Below are positions 1 through 8,524 of a stretch of DNA of 64,000 nucleotides, piece by piece. The stretch is from Blastopirellula marina DSM 3645. Its GTDB lineage: Bacteria; Planctomycetota; Planctomycetia; Pirellulales; Pirellulaceae. The notes under the pieces were generated by a model that did no database searches, was not told where the DNA came from, and was given only the letters and a program-made list of their open reading frames with translations. Where the stretch lies: the NCBI RefSeq assembly GCF_000153105.1, contig NZ_CH672376.1, positions 1,529,385-1,593,384 of the forward strand, written 5' to 3'. The stretch's first letter is position 1; every line of letters starts with the position of its first letter. Made by a program: the position numbers and the translations under genes.

Positions 1-65
1 GGGAAATAACGCAACGTCAAAACTTCAAAAAGCGCCAGCGAGCTAGTGGATCGGTTTTGGTTTGC

Positions 66-1007
66 CTACGCCGACGGCGCCGCCTGGTGCATGTGCACGT
101 CACTCTGCGGATACGGAATTGAGAAGCCGCGTTCGTCGAAGCCCAGTTTGACCTGTTCGGTCAAATCACACGAAACCGCCCAAAAGTCTTCCTTCTTGAC
201 CCAGCCGCGAACGATAAAGTTGACGCTGCTTGAAGCGAGTTCGGTCACGCGAACTTCCGGCGGCGGATCTTGGAGGATTCGTTCGTCGCTTTCCAACAGG
301 GCGATCAAATACTTCTTTACTTCCCGCAGATCATCGTCATAGCCGCAGCCAACGGTCAGATCAACGCGGCGGGTCGCGTTGCGTGAGTAGTTGATGATGT
401 TGCCGCTGGTGATGTTGCCGTTGGGGACGATGATCATCTTGTTGTCCGGCGTCTTCATCTGCGTGTGGAAAATCTGGACGGCGTCGACGATGCCCGACAC
501 TCCGCCGGCTTCCACAAAATCGCCGGCCGAAAAGGGACGAAAGAAAATGATCATCACGCCGGCGGCAAAATTCGCTAACGAGTTTTGCAGCGCCAAGCCA
601 ACCGCCAAACCAGCCGCCGCCAACACGGCCGCGACGCTGGTGGTATCAATCCCCAAGCGATCGAGCACGGCGACGATGACCAGCGTCAGGAAGAAACCAT
701 AGGCGATGTTCGAGAGAAACAGAGCAAGCGTTTGATCAACGCCTCCGCGATTCATCAGCCGTTTTAAGAATCCGCTCGCCCATAAAGCGACCAAGCGTCC
801 AACAAACAAAATCAGAATCGCCGTGACGATTCGCAGGATCCACTCGGGTCCTTGATCTTGCACAAAGACGACCGCCGAATTTCCCCAATTCTGCAAGTCG
901 GTCAGGGTTTGCGTCGCCTTTTCGCTAACGTCGATCGCGGCGGCGTTGTCGCCGGCTGGATTCTCACCCGGATTTTCTACTTGGGCCAGCAGCAGGTTGA
1001 AAAACAT
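66..1007 (-). CDS. MscS-family mechanosensitive channel
   Basis: Predicted inner-membrane channel that opens under membrane tension and releases solutes during osmotic downshock. The 313-residue protein has an N-terminal hydrophobic stretch and then three membrane segments at about residues 58-80, 98-122 and 126-157. The third is the Gly/Ala-rich pore helix typical of MscS (AAAGLAVGLALQNSLANF), ending in FFRPFSAGDFVE, the entry to the beta domain. The C-terminal alpha/beta region is of normal MscS length. The ATG start precedes a hydrophobic segment and then an acidic linker (about residues 10-50) not found in minimal MscS. The Rieske gene lies upstream on the same strand, 50 bp away. The family call is firm; the exact paralogue is not known. 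Confidence 0.92.
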   Translation of the reverse strand: MFFNLLLAQVENPGENPAGDNAAAIDVSEKATQTLTDLQNWGNSAVVFVQDQGPEWILRIVTAILILFVGRLVALWASGFLKRLMNRGGVDQTLALFLSNIAYGFFLTLVIVAVLDRLGIDTTSVAAVLAAAGLAVGLALQNSLANFAAGVMIIFFRPFSAGDFVEAGGVSGIVDAVQIFHTQMKTPDNKMIIVPNGNITSGNIINYSRNATRRVDLTVGCGYDDDLREVKKYLIALLESDERILQDPPPEVRVTELASSSVNFIVRGWVKKEDFWAVSCDLTEQVKLGFDERGFSIPYPQSDVHMHQAAPSA

Positions 1008-1057
1008 GGCAGTCGGTCCTTGTACATGTTAAGAAAGAAAATAGAGCTCGCATCCCG

Positions 1058-1378
1058 CTATTCTTTGGCGTTGACCCGCACCTGGATTTCATCCCCTTCG
1101 ACGCGAACGTCGAAACAATCGACCTTCACTTTCGGGTTATCAAGCCAAGCGCCGTCGCAAAGCTGGAAGCCCCACGCATGCCAGGGGCACATCACCACGC
1201 CATCTTCGACATAGCCGCCGGCCAGCGAAGCGCCCATGTGCGGACAAAAATCGTCGATCGCTTGATAGGTCCCATCGGCCAGGTGAAATACGGCCGCCAT
1301 GCGTCCGCTGACGTTGAACGCCTGGCCTTGTCCGGGGGGAATATCGCCAACTTTGGCGACGGTCACAAAATCTGCCAT
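1058..1378 (-). CDS. Rieske [2Fe-2S] ferredoxin-type protein (NirD-like)
   Basis: A 106-residue single-domain Rieske protein, the size of small ferredoxin components and of the nitrite reductase small subunit NirD. The two cluster-binding motifs are C45-P-H47 and C64-P-W-H67, the C-x-H and C-x2-H arrangement that gives two Cys and two His ligands. There is no signal peptide or membrane segment, so it is expected in the cytoplasm as an electron carrier. No nitrite reductase or dioxygenase gene is next to it, so the partner is unknown. The divergent TPR gene starts 133 bp away on the other strand. Confidence 0.9.
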   Translation of the reverse strand: MADFVTVAKVGDIPPGQGQAFNVSGRMAAVFHLADGTYQAIDDFCPHMGASLAGGYVEDGVVMCPWHAWGFQLCDGAWLDNPKVKVDCFDVRVEGDEIQVRVNAKE

Positions 1379-1511
1379 CTAAAATGCCCGAATGAAAAAG
1401 GGTTCGCCGCGGCGCCGAAGGGGGCTAGAATAGTACGTAAGCTGTCAGTCGCGACCATTTTACGCCTGAGCCGCGCTCGTTGACAGACCTTTCCCTTCCT
1501 CCTCCGATCGC

Positions 1512-4352
1512 ATGATGCCGCCCGCAAGCAATCGAAACCTCTCGCTCTTGACGTGCGCCGCCTGGCTGACGCTCTGTTGGATCGCCCAAGGGGCCGAGCC
1601 GACATCGGCCGAGTCTCTCTATTACGCCGGCAAATACGCCGAGGCGATCGCCGAACTGGAGCAAGTTGATCCGCCCGACGCAACCACCGCGTGGCTAACC
1701 GCCAAATCCCAAATCGCGATCGGCCAAGCGGCCGCGGCGACAAAGACATTAACCGCCGCGATCGAGCAAAAGCCGACCGCTCACTTGTACGCTCAGTTGG
1801 CCCGAATACAGTTTGACCAGGGTCACTGGGACGCAGCGTCCGCGAGTTGCAAAAAGGCGCTAGTGCTGGACGAGCGGCAACCGGTCGCACGCTGGACGGT
1901 CGCTCAACTCCACCGGGAGCGCGGCGAGTTAGAAGCAGCTGGCGCCGCCTACGAGTGGTTTGTCGACGACTTCAACGAAAACGACATCTCGGACGACCCC
2001 GACCAGTTGTATTACGCCGGACTGGGCGCGGCCGAGTTCGCTCGTTGGACGCAAAACAGCGAGCAGTTCAGCTACCTGGTCAACACGCTCTTTCCGACGA
2101 TCCTCAAGCGTTCACCCCAATATTGGCCCGCCCGACTCGCGGTAGCGGAACTGTTTGCTGAAAAGTTCAACCTGGGCTCCGCGCGCAGCGAGTGGACCAA
2201 GGCGCTGGAAATCAATTCCAGCTCGGCCGAGCTCTTCACGCTGAAGTCGCAAATGGACCTGACCGGCTACAACGTCGACCTGGCGATCGCCGCCGCCGAT
2301 CAAGCATTGGCGATTCGCAGCGATTACGTCCCGGCGCTAGAAGCCAAAGCGAAAGCGTACCTGGCCGATTTTCGCCCGCTCGAAGCGATCGCGGCGCTGA
2401 CGAAAGCTCGCGAGATCAATGACAAGCGTCAAGCGACCGCCGGCCTGTTAGCCGCCGCCTACTTGGCGGCCGACGGAGCGGCGCTCGAGACAAGCGAAGG
2501 AAGTTCGACCCGTTACGGAGAATTGATCGAAACGCAGTCTCTCTCCAATCCCCACTGCGGTGAGTTTTTCGCCTCGCTAGGAGAAGGCTGCGAGCTGCTG
2601 CGCAAGTATCCTTACGCCGCCAGCTTCTACCGTGCGGCGACCGAGCGAATGCCGCAACTCGTTCGTCCCCATGCCGAGTTGGGCATGGTGCTGATGCGGA
2701 TGGGAGAAGAGCCGGAGGCGCGTGCTGCCCTGGAAGCGGCGTTTCAGGCCGATCCCTTTCATGTCCGCGTGAAGAACACGTTGGAAGTATTGGACGTACT
2801 GGCCAACTACGAAACGCTGGAAACCGAGCATTTTCTCATTCGCTATGATCCGGAAAAAGACAAGCTGCTGGCCGAATACGCGGCTCGCCATTTAGAAGAC
2901 AACGTCTACGCGCCGATCTGCGCGGCCCTCGATTACGAACCGGCCGACAAAACGTTGATCGAGTTTTTCAACCAAGCGAAAAACACCAGCGGGCACGGCT
3001 GGTTCAGCGCTCGCATGGTCGGCTTGCCCTATATCGGCACGGTTGGCGCGTGTGCCGGCAAAATGATCGCGCTCGCTTCGCCATCGTCAATGCCGGAGAA
3101 ATACAACTGGGGCAATGTGCTGCGTCACGAATTTGTCCATGTCGTCAATTTGCAGCAGACCGATTTCAACATTCCCCATTGGTTTACGGAAGCGTTGGCC
3201 GTTACTTACGAGACCGACGTGCAGCCGCCTGATTGGAAACGACTGTTGGCGAAACGAATTGCGGCCAACGATTTGTTTGACCTGAACTCGATCAACTACG
3301 GCTTCATTCGTCCGCGTGACGGCGATGACTGGACCATGGCCTACTGCCAGGCGTTTCACTACGCCGTTTACTTGAAACAGCGCTTCGGTGACGACGCGCT
3401 GACCAAAATGCTCGCGGGATATGCCGAGTCGCTGACGACTGATCAGATTTTGGAGCGAACCTTTCAGACGCCGCAAGCCGATTTTGAGCGAGGTTATCGT
3501 GACTATCTGGTGACGGTCGTCCGTGATGTCGAAATCAAAGCCAGCGATAACGATAAGAGCTTCGCCCAGTTGATTCGTGACGCGCGCGATCAGCCGGAAG
3601 ACGCCGATACGCAGGCCGACGCCGCTTACGCTTATTTGCAACGCAAGTCGAACTCCAGCGCTCGCAAATTCGCGGAAAAAGCGATTGAGCTCGATCCGAG
3701 CCATCCGCTCGGCTTGTATGTGATGGCGCGACTCTTTCTCTCGATCGGGGACGCCCAAGAGACGCTGAAATTGCTGGAGCAAGCGACCGGCGATCGCTTT
3801 GATCGTCGTCCGGTGGCGCTGTTGGCCGGCTTGCGATTGAAACAAAAGGATTACCAGTCGGCGATCGAACTGTACGAGCGCGGCGCCAAAGCGGAGCCGG
3901 CGAGTGAAGAATGGACCGCAGCGCTGGTCCGCGTCCATCTGCTGCAAAAAGATGACGACGCGCTGCTGAAACTGCTGCCGATCCTGGCCGCGCAAAAACA
4001 TCACGACGTCGCGATTCGTAAAAAACTGGCGACCCTGTTAGCGGCTCGCGACGATTGGCGAGGCGCAGCGCGCTGGTCGGAAGAGGCGTTTCAGATTGAT
4101 GTGGCCGACGCCCAAGCGCATGAGATCAACGGCCGCGCCGAGCAAGAGCTCGATCACCCTCTGGCGGCGGCCCGTGAACTGGCGGTCGCTTTTCGCTTAT
4201 CCCCTGATCGAGTAGATTGGGGAATCGCCGCGGCCGAAGCGCTGATCGCTGTCAGTGACGAAGCGGCCGCGCGTGAAATTCTGGAAGCTGTGCTGAAACA
4301 TTCTCCGTCCTCCGCGGCGGCCCAACAGTTGTTAGAGCAAATCAAATCGTGA
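1512..4352 (+). CDS. Secreted TPR-repeat protein with a gluzincin metallopeptidase-like domain
   Basis: A 946-residue protein with an N-terminal signal segment (hydrophobic residues about 11-27, ending near AQGAE), so probably exported. Arrays of tetratricopeptide-like helices fill about residues 30-430 and 690-945. Between them is a peptidase-MA-like domain with H539-E-F-V-H543 as zinc ligands and E560 in the downstream WFTEALA segment as the likely third ligand, with E540 as catalytic base. This layout (TPR flanks around HExxH) is common in planctomycete envelope proteins, but substrates are not known. The stop codon overlaps the GTG start of the MazG-like gene, so the two are probably co-translated. 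The family is clear; the catalytic role is inferred. Confidence 0.82.
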   Translation: MMPPASNRNLSLLTCAAWLTLCWIAQGAEPTSAESLYYAGKYAEAIAELEQVDPPDATTAWLTAKSQIAIGQAAAATKTLTAAIEQKPTAHLYAQLARIQFDQGHWDAASASCKKALVLDERQPVARWTVAQLHRERGELEAAGAAYEWFVDDFNENDISDDPDQLYYAGLGAAEFARWTQNSEQFSYLVNTLFPTILKRSPQYWPARLAVAELFAEKFNLGSARSEWTKALEINSSSAELFTLKSQMDLTGYNVDLAIAAADQALAIRSDYVPALEAKAKAYLADFRPLEAIAALTKAREINDKRQATAGLLAAAYLAADGAALETSEGSSTRYGELIETQSLSNPHCGEFFASLGEGCELLRKYPYAASFYRAATERMPQLVRPHAELGMVLMRMGEEPEARAALEAAFQADPFHVRVKNTLEVLDVLANYETLETEHFLIRYDPEKDKLLAEYAARHLEDNVYAPICAALDYEPADKTLIEFFNQAKNTSGHGWFSARMVGLPYIGTVGACAGKMIALASPSSMPEKYNWGNVLRHEFVHVVNLQQTDFNIPHWFTEALAVTYETDVQPPDWKRLLAKRIAANDLFDLNSINYGFIRPRDGDDWTMAYCQAFHYAVYLKQRFGDDALTKMLAGYAESLTTDQILERTFQTPQADFERGYRDYLVTVVRDVEIKASDNDKSFAQLIRDARDQPEDADTQADAAYAYLQRKSNSSARKFAEKAIELDPSHPLGLYVMARLFLSIGDAQETLKLLEQATGDRFDRRPVALLAGLRLKQKDYQSAIELYERGAKAEPASEEWTAALVRVHLLQKDDDALLKLLPILAAQKHHDVAIRKKLATLLAARDDWRGAARWSEEAFQIDVADAQAHEINGRAEQELDHPLAAARELAVAFRLSPDRVDWGIAAAEALIAVSDEAAAREILEAVLKHSPSSAAAQQLLEQIKS

Positions 4353-4678
4353 ACCAAGAACCTGCGCCGCCGGTCGACGTCAGCTTGGGTCAATTTCAAA
4401 AATTGATCCGCGACATGTACTTTGAAAAGGACCAGACCCGCGGGGTCGAAGGAACCTTCATGTGGCTGATGGAGGAAGTTGGCGAGCTCTCGTCAGCGCT
4501 TCGCGGCGGAACGCATGAAGAGCGCGTGGGCGAGTTTGCCGACGTGCTGGCCTGGCTGACCACCATCGCCAACGTCGCCGGAGTCGATCTGGCTGACGCC
4601 GTAAATCAAAAATATGGGAGCGGCTGTCCAGGTTGTGGACAATTTCTATGCGTCTGCGATGACGCCGAAAAGCCGTAA
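4349..4678 (+). CDS. MazG-like nucleotide pyrophosphohydrolase
   Basis: A 109-residue all-alpha NTP pyrophosphatase domain of the MazG type, predicted to hydrolyse nucleoside triphosphates to monophosphates and so clear unwanted nucleotides. The metal-binding signature is E42-E43-x-x-E46 followed by E62-x-x-D65. After the core there is an extra Cys cluster (CPGCG then CVC, about residues 91-102) that may bind zinc; this tail is unusual. The GTG start overlaps the TGA of the TPR gene (GTGA), which suggests translational coupling although the functions look unrelated. The family is solid; the substrate is unknown. Confidence 0.85.
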   Translation: MNQEPAPPVDVSLGQFQKLIRDMYFEKDQTRGVEGTFMWLMEEVGELSSALRGGTHEERVGEFADVLAWLTTIANVAGVDLADAVNQKYGSGCPGCGQFLCVCDDAEKP

Positions 4679-4837
4679 AAATCGGTCCAATCGGCGTTAA
4701 CTTCCCGCGAAGTTGGCCAGCGGAGGCCCCGCGTCAACTCGCAGGAAAGCGGCCGGCTGATTATGCTAAATAGCTTCAAGCCATCCAACTTGGAACTCCG
4801 GTGGCGTCCCCCCTTTTGTGAGACACGTTCGACTTTG

Positions 4838-7030
4838 ATGTTGCTTCTCTGTCGCACCTTCCTAATTACGATCGTTCTCATCGCCACGTCGGCGTCCTCT
4901 TTATGGGCCGGCGAGTGGATGCAGCAGCGTCATGACATCGCCGAGATCGAAGCGAGCCTTGGTTTCGCTGGACGGTTCAAAGTCGGCGTGTGGTCGCCGA
5001 TTCGTGTCGCGATCACGGCCGGGTCCGAACCGCTGCAAGGCAAAATTCATATCGCCGCTTTCGATTCGGACGGAGTCCCGGTCGAACATCGCTGGCCTCA
5101 CGACGAAGCGGCCCAAATCGCCGCTGGCGAAACCAAGACGTTTGTCCTTCCGGTGAAGATCGGCCGCACCAGCAGCCGGATCGAAGTCATCCTCGAAAGC
5201 GAAGTCGACGGCGTCGTCAGTCGATCGGTCTGGCAAGCCGCCGTCGCCGATCTGGGACAACCGGTGCTCGCGAGCCAACAACTCTGGCTGCAATCAGGCG
5301 AATTAGTCGGCATTCAAGACATCTTGAACCAACAGCGCGTGCCTCCTAACGAATCATCGCAACTCGCTCAGATCGATCCCAGCCAACTGCCGGACGATTG
5401 GCGCATGCTAGAAGGGGTCGACCGTCTGCTGATTGTCAGCGGCGACTCCGCAGCGTGGCGCAAATTGCCGGCCGAGAAGTTGGCGGCGCTCGATTGGTGG
5501 GCCAAGCTAGGCGGACGCATCTTTCTCGCGGTTGGCGCCGATACCGAACAACTGTTGTCGGCGGACGCTCCCTTGGCTCGCTATCTCCCTGGCAAGTACG
5601 TCGGGTTTGAGGAAGAACGCCAAACGGCCGATCTCGAAAAATATGCGGGTAAAGTCACGCGGCTCGATCGCCCAGGCGCGCCAACTTTAGAGATCGCCAC
5701 GTTGGAAGACGCCAGCGGGATTGCGTTGGTCCAACTCGCGACGGCCAATCCAACTCCGTTGATCTCGATCGCTCCTTACGGATTTGGACTGATCGAATTT
5801 GTCGCATTCGATCTCAACTCGCAGCCGATCGCCGGCTGGGACGGTCGCAAGCCGTTGCTGGTCAAACTGCTGATCGGCGAGTCAGAGCAACAAGACTCTG
5901 GCATCGTCTCGTTGGCCGGACAAAGCGCCGCACATGTCGGCTACGAAGATCTCTCGGGACAATTGCGCGTCGCGCTCGATCAATTCCAAGGGGTCCATCT
6001 GATCTCATTTTTGTTGATCGGCGTGATTGTTGTCGGTTATCTGCTGTTGATCGGACCCGGCGACTACTTCTTGCTGAAACGCTACTTTCCCCGCATGGAA
6101 TGGACGTGGGTCACGTTTCCGCTGTTTGTGCTGTTGGCTTGCGGCGCTTCATGGGGGATCGCTTTTTGGGCGAAAGGCCATGAACTGCGGATGAATCAAG
6201 TCGACGTACTCGACTGCGATTTGGCCAGCCGCGTCGTCCGCTCCACCACGTGGGCCCATATCTACAGCCCGCAAACGCAGCGGCTCAACATTCAATTGCA
6301 CAATCAGTCCCCGGCGCAAGCGAGCGATTGGAAACAAATCCTCGCCTGGCAAGGTTTGCCAGGCAAATCGCTGGGCGGCATGGATTCGCGTCAGTCGCTC
6401 GCGACGGTGCAAAACCCGTACTACCTGGCCGAAGCGGATGACTCCGTATCGCTCGAGAACTTGCCGATTCAGATTTGGTCATCGCGCAGTTTGTTTGGTC
6501 GCGGCTGGGCGACGCTCGATGGCGAAGCCCCCAAACCGCTGACCGAAATCAGCAATCAACTACTCGACGGCGTGATTCGCAATCCGACCGAAATTGACCT
6601 GGAAGACGTCTACGTTTTCTACGGCCGCTGGGCTTGGCACTTTCCGAAATTTCCGGCCGGCGGCGTCTTGTCGCTTTCTGGCAAAGCCGGCAAGAACTCG
6701 GACAAGGTCTTACGCAAAACCCGGGTCTCCGACGCGCGCGACGTGTCGGAACTGTGGGACCGCGAAAACACCGATATCGACCGCATCATGGAAGTCGCCC
6801 TGTTTCACGAATCGGCAGGCGGTCGCGGCTATACGAATTTGATTCAGCGCTATCAGGGGTTCATCGACCTCTCGAAGCACTCGCAAACGCAACGCGCCGT
6901 ATTGGTCGGCAAGTCGGCCGAACCGGTCACGCAGTTGCAGATGACGGCTGCTGGATCGGGAGAGCCGCTTGCGCCGAAAACGGAACACTGGACCTACGTT
7001 CGCTTGATCTATCCGGTTGAGCCGGAATAA
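4838..7030 (+). CDS. Large membrane protein of unknown function, paired with an ABC ATPase
   Basis: The likely start is the ATG at 4838, which opens a clean signal segment (MLLLCRTFLITIVLIA, cleavage near LWAGE); the frame is open further upstream, but that part is not signal-like. About 730 residues. Residues about 25-395 look like an exported beta-rich region with an alpha/beta segment (WWAKLGGRIFLAVGAD) resembling glutamine-amidotransferase-like folds seen in gliding-type transport gene sets. Two hydrophobic segments follow at about 395-415 and 430-450, then a second exported-looking domain. An ABC ATPase begins 20 bp after the stop. I infer an envelope role together with that ATPase. No enzyme motif was recognised. 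Confidence 0.7.
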   Translation: MLLLCRTFLITIVLIATSASSLWAGEWMQQRHDIAEIEASLGFAGRFKVGVWSPIRVAITAGSEPLQGKIHIAAFDSDGVPVEHRWPHDEAAQIAAGETKTFVLPVKIGRTSSRIEVILESEVDGVVSRSVWQAAVADLGQPVLASQQLWLQSGELVGIQDILNQQRVPPNESSQLAQIDPSQLPDDWRMLEGVDRLLIVSGDSAAWRKLPAEKLAALDWWAKLGGRIFLAVGADTEQLLSADAPLARYLPGKYVGFEEERQTADLEKYAGKVTRLDRPGAPTLEIATLEDASGIALVQLATANPTPLISIAPYGFGLIEFVAFDLNSQPIAGWDGRKPLLVKLLIGESEQQDSGIVSLAGQSAAHVGYEDLSGQLRVALDQFQGVHLISFLLIGVIVVGYLLLIGPGDYFLLKRYFPRMEWTWVTFPLFVLLACGASWGIAFWAKGHELRMNQVDVLDCDLASRVVRSTTWAHIYSPQTQRLNIQLHNQSPAQASDWKQILAWQGLPGKSLGGMDSRQSLATVQNPYYLAEADDSVSLENLPIQIWSSRSLFGRGWATLDGEAPKPLTEISNQLLDGVIRNPTEIDLEDVYVFYGRWAWHFPKFPAGGVLSLSGKAGKNSDKVLRKTRVSDARDVSELWDRENTDIDRIMEVALFHESAGGRGYTNLIQRYQGFIDLSKHSQTQRAVLVGKSAEPVTQLQMTAAGSGEPLAPKTEHWTYVRLIYPVEPE

Positions 7031-7049
7031 CGCACCTTTAGGCGCCGCC

Positions 7050-7982
7050 ATGATCGAAACTCACGACCTGACGAAAAAATACGGCGACTTCTTTGCGATC
7101 AAAGGGATCGAGCTCGACCTGAAGCAAGGGGACGTGTTTGGCTTTATCGGCCCCAACGGGGCCGGCAAGACGACCACGATGCGAATCATCGCGACGCTGC
7201 TCAACCCGACCTGGGGCGAAGCCTACGTCTGCGGCCATTCGATCTACACCAATCCCAAAGAGATCCGCCGCCTGGTCGGATACATGCCTGACTTCTTTGG
7301 CGTGTACGACGACATGAAGGTGATCGAGTACCTCGAGTTCTTCGCCGCCGCCTATCGCATCCGCGGCGCCCAGCGACGCCAGGTATGCGACGAAATGCTC
7401 AACCTGGTCGATCTCGATTTCAAACGGGACGCGTTCGCCAATACGCTCTCACGCGGTCAGACGCAGCGTTTGGGCCTGGCTCGCGTGCTGCTGCATGATC
7501 CGCAAGTGCTGCTGCTGGACGAACCGGCGAGCGGTCTGGATCCTCGTGCTCGGATCGAGATGCGCAACTTGCTGAAGCGGTTGCGTGACATGGGAAAAAC
7601 GATCATCGTATCGAGCCACATTCTGCCCGAACTGGCCGATGTCTGTAACAAGATCGGGATCATCGATCGCGGCGTGATGTCGGTCAACGCATCGGTCGAA
7701 GAAGTGATGAAGCAAGTCCGCCAAAAGACGGTGCTGCATATCGGCGTCGACGGCGATCAGGAAGCGGCCGCCCAGGTCTTGGAAGGCTCCGAAATGGTCG
7801 AAAGCATTGAGCCGCGCCCGACTTACCTGATGGTGACCTTGAAAGAGGGAACCAGCGACTACAGCGATCTACCGACTTGGCTGATCCAAGCCGGCCACAA
7901 GCTGACCCTCTTCCGCGAAGAAGAAATCAATCTGGAGTCGGCGTTTATGGCGCTGACCAAGGGGATGGGGAAGAAGACGTAG
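7050..7982 (+). CDS. ABC transporter ATP-binding protein (CcmA-type)
   Basis: A 310-residue ATPase. Walker A is G34-PNGAGKT-41, the signature is LSRGQ (a variant of LSGGQ) and Walker B is LLLDEPASGLDP, followed by an H-loop in VSSHILPEL. The C-terminal 80 residues resemble the DUF4162-type extension of multidrug/export ABC ATPases. The start is the ATG at 7050, since conserved sequence begins at once (IETHDLTKKYG). A TTG further upstream would overlap the preceding gene. It sits 20 bp after the 2-TM membrane protein gene, with no classical permease beside it in this window, so the exporter it powers is not identified. Confidence 0.93.
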   Translation: MIETHDLTKKYGDFFAIKGIELDLKQGDVFGFIGPNGAGKTTTMRIIATLLNPTWGEAYVCGHSIYTNPKEIRRLVGYMPDFFGVYDDMKVIEYLEFFAAAYRIRGAQRRQVCDEMLNLVDLDFKRDAFANTLSRGQTQRLGLARVLLHDPQVLLLDEPASGLDPRARIEMRNLLKRLRDMGKTIIVSSHILPELADVCNKIGIIDRGVMSVNASVEEVMKQVRQKTVLHIGVDGDQEAAAQVLEGSEMVESIEPRPTYLMVTLKEGTSDYSDLPTWLIQAGHKLTLFREEEINLESAFMALTKGMGKKT

Positions 7983-7995
7983 TTTCGGCGAAACT
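7981..7995. terminator. Short hairpin between convergent genes
   Basis: AGTTTC and GAAACT, separated by three bases, form a 6-bp stem exactly in the 13-bp gap between the convergent ABC ATPase and lipoprotein genes. No long T-run follows on either strand, so a termination role is only suggested by position. Confidence 0.25.
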
Positions 7996-8508
7996 TTACA
8001 TTGTATGCAGTGTGATGATCCAAGTGTTATCCGGTCCTTTGATGATCGAACCATGCAAAAGAGGCGACTTGCCAATATTGCCCGCTTCAAAAGTATCCCC
8101 TTGGATCGAATAGACTCCACGTTCATCCGTTGCTTCCAGCATTGTCGCCGTACTATCGCGCAGCCATGCCGGCGTTGGCTCGCGCGAAAACAACACGACA
8201 TGCTCTCTTGGGGAGGGATCACCCAGTTCTGCGAGTTCGGCGTCGTTTCCCAATTTGACCACGGCGACCAAGCCCCAATCACCAAATCCAAAGTCATCCA
8301 TATTGGACCAGGTTTGCCACTGGCAAGACTGAACGTCTGCCGGCAGGTTGCAGAACTTTCGGAGTTCCCCCAGGTTGGTGCTGTCCGTTCCTAGTCGTAC
8401 TGCATGAGGGTTCGTTAATTGCGAACAAGAGCAGCCGGCGAACAGCGAGCTCAACGCAGCCAGAAGCGACGCAAGCAGAGTTCCGTTCCGTCGAATATTG
8501 GTATTCAT
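7996..8508 (-). CDS. Small lipoprotein of unknown function
   Basis: 170 residues from the ATG at 8508. The N-terminus MNTNIRRNGTLLASLL ends in a lipobox (LFAGC), so the protein should be lipidated on Cys and anchored in the envelope. The open frame continues upstream, but starting there would run into the previous gene and lose the signal. The mature part is short, with several Trp and acidic residues, and no family was recognised. It starts 16 bp after the stop of the Tim44/TerB-like gene, so it is probably co-transcribed with it. Confidence 0.72.
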   Translation of the reverse strand: MNTNIRRNGTLLASLLAALSSLFAGCSCSQLTNPHAVRLGTDSTNLGELRKFCNLPADVQSCQWQTWSNMDDFGFGDWGLVAVVKLGNDAELAELGDPSPREHVVLFSREPTPAWLRDSTATMLEATDERGVYSIQGDTFEAGNIGKSPLLHGSIIKGPDNTWIITLHTM

Positions 8509-8524
8509 TCGCAAGTTCTGGATT

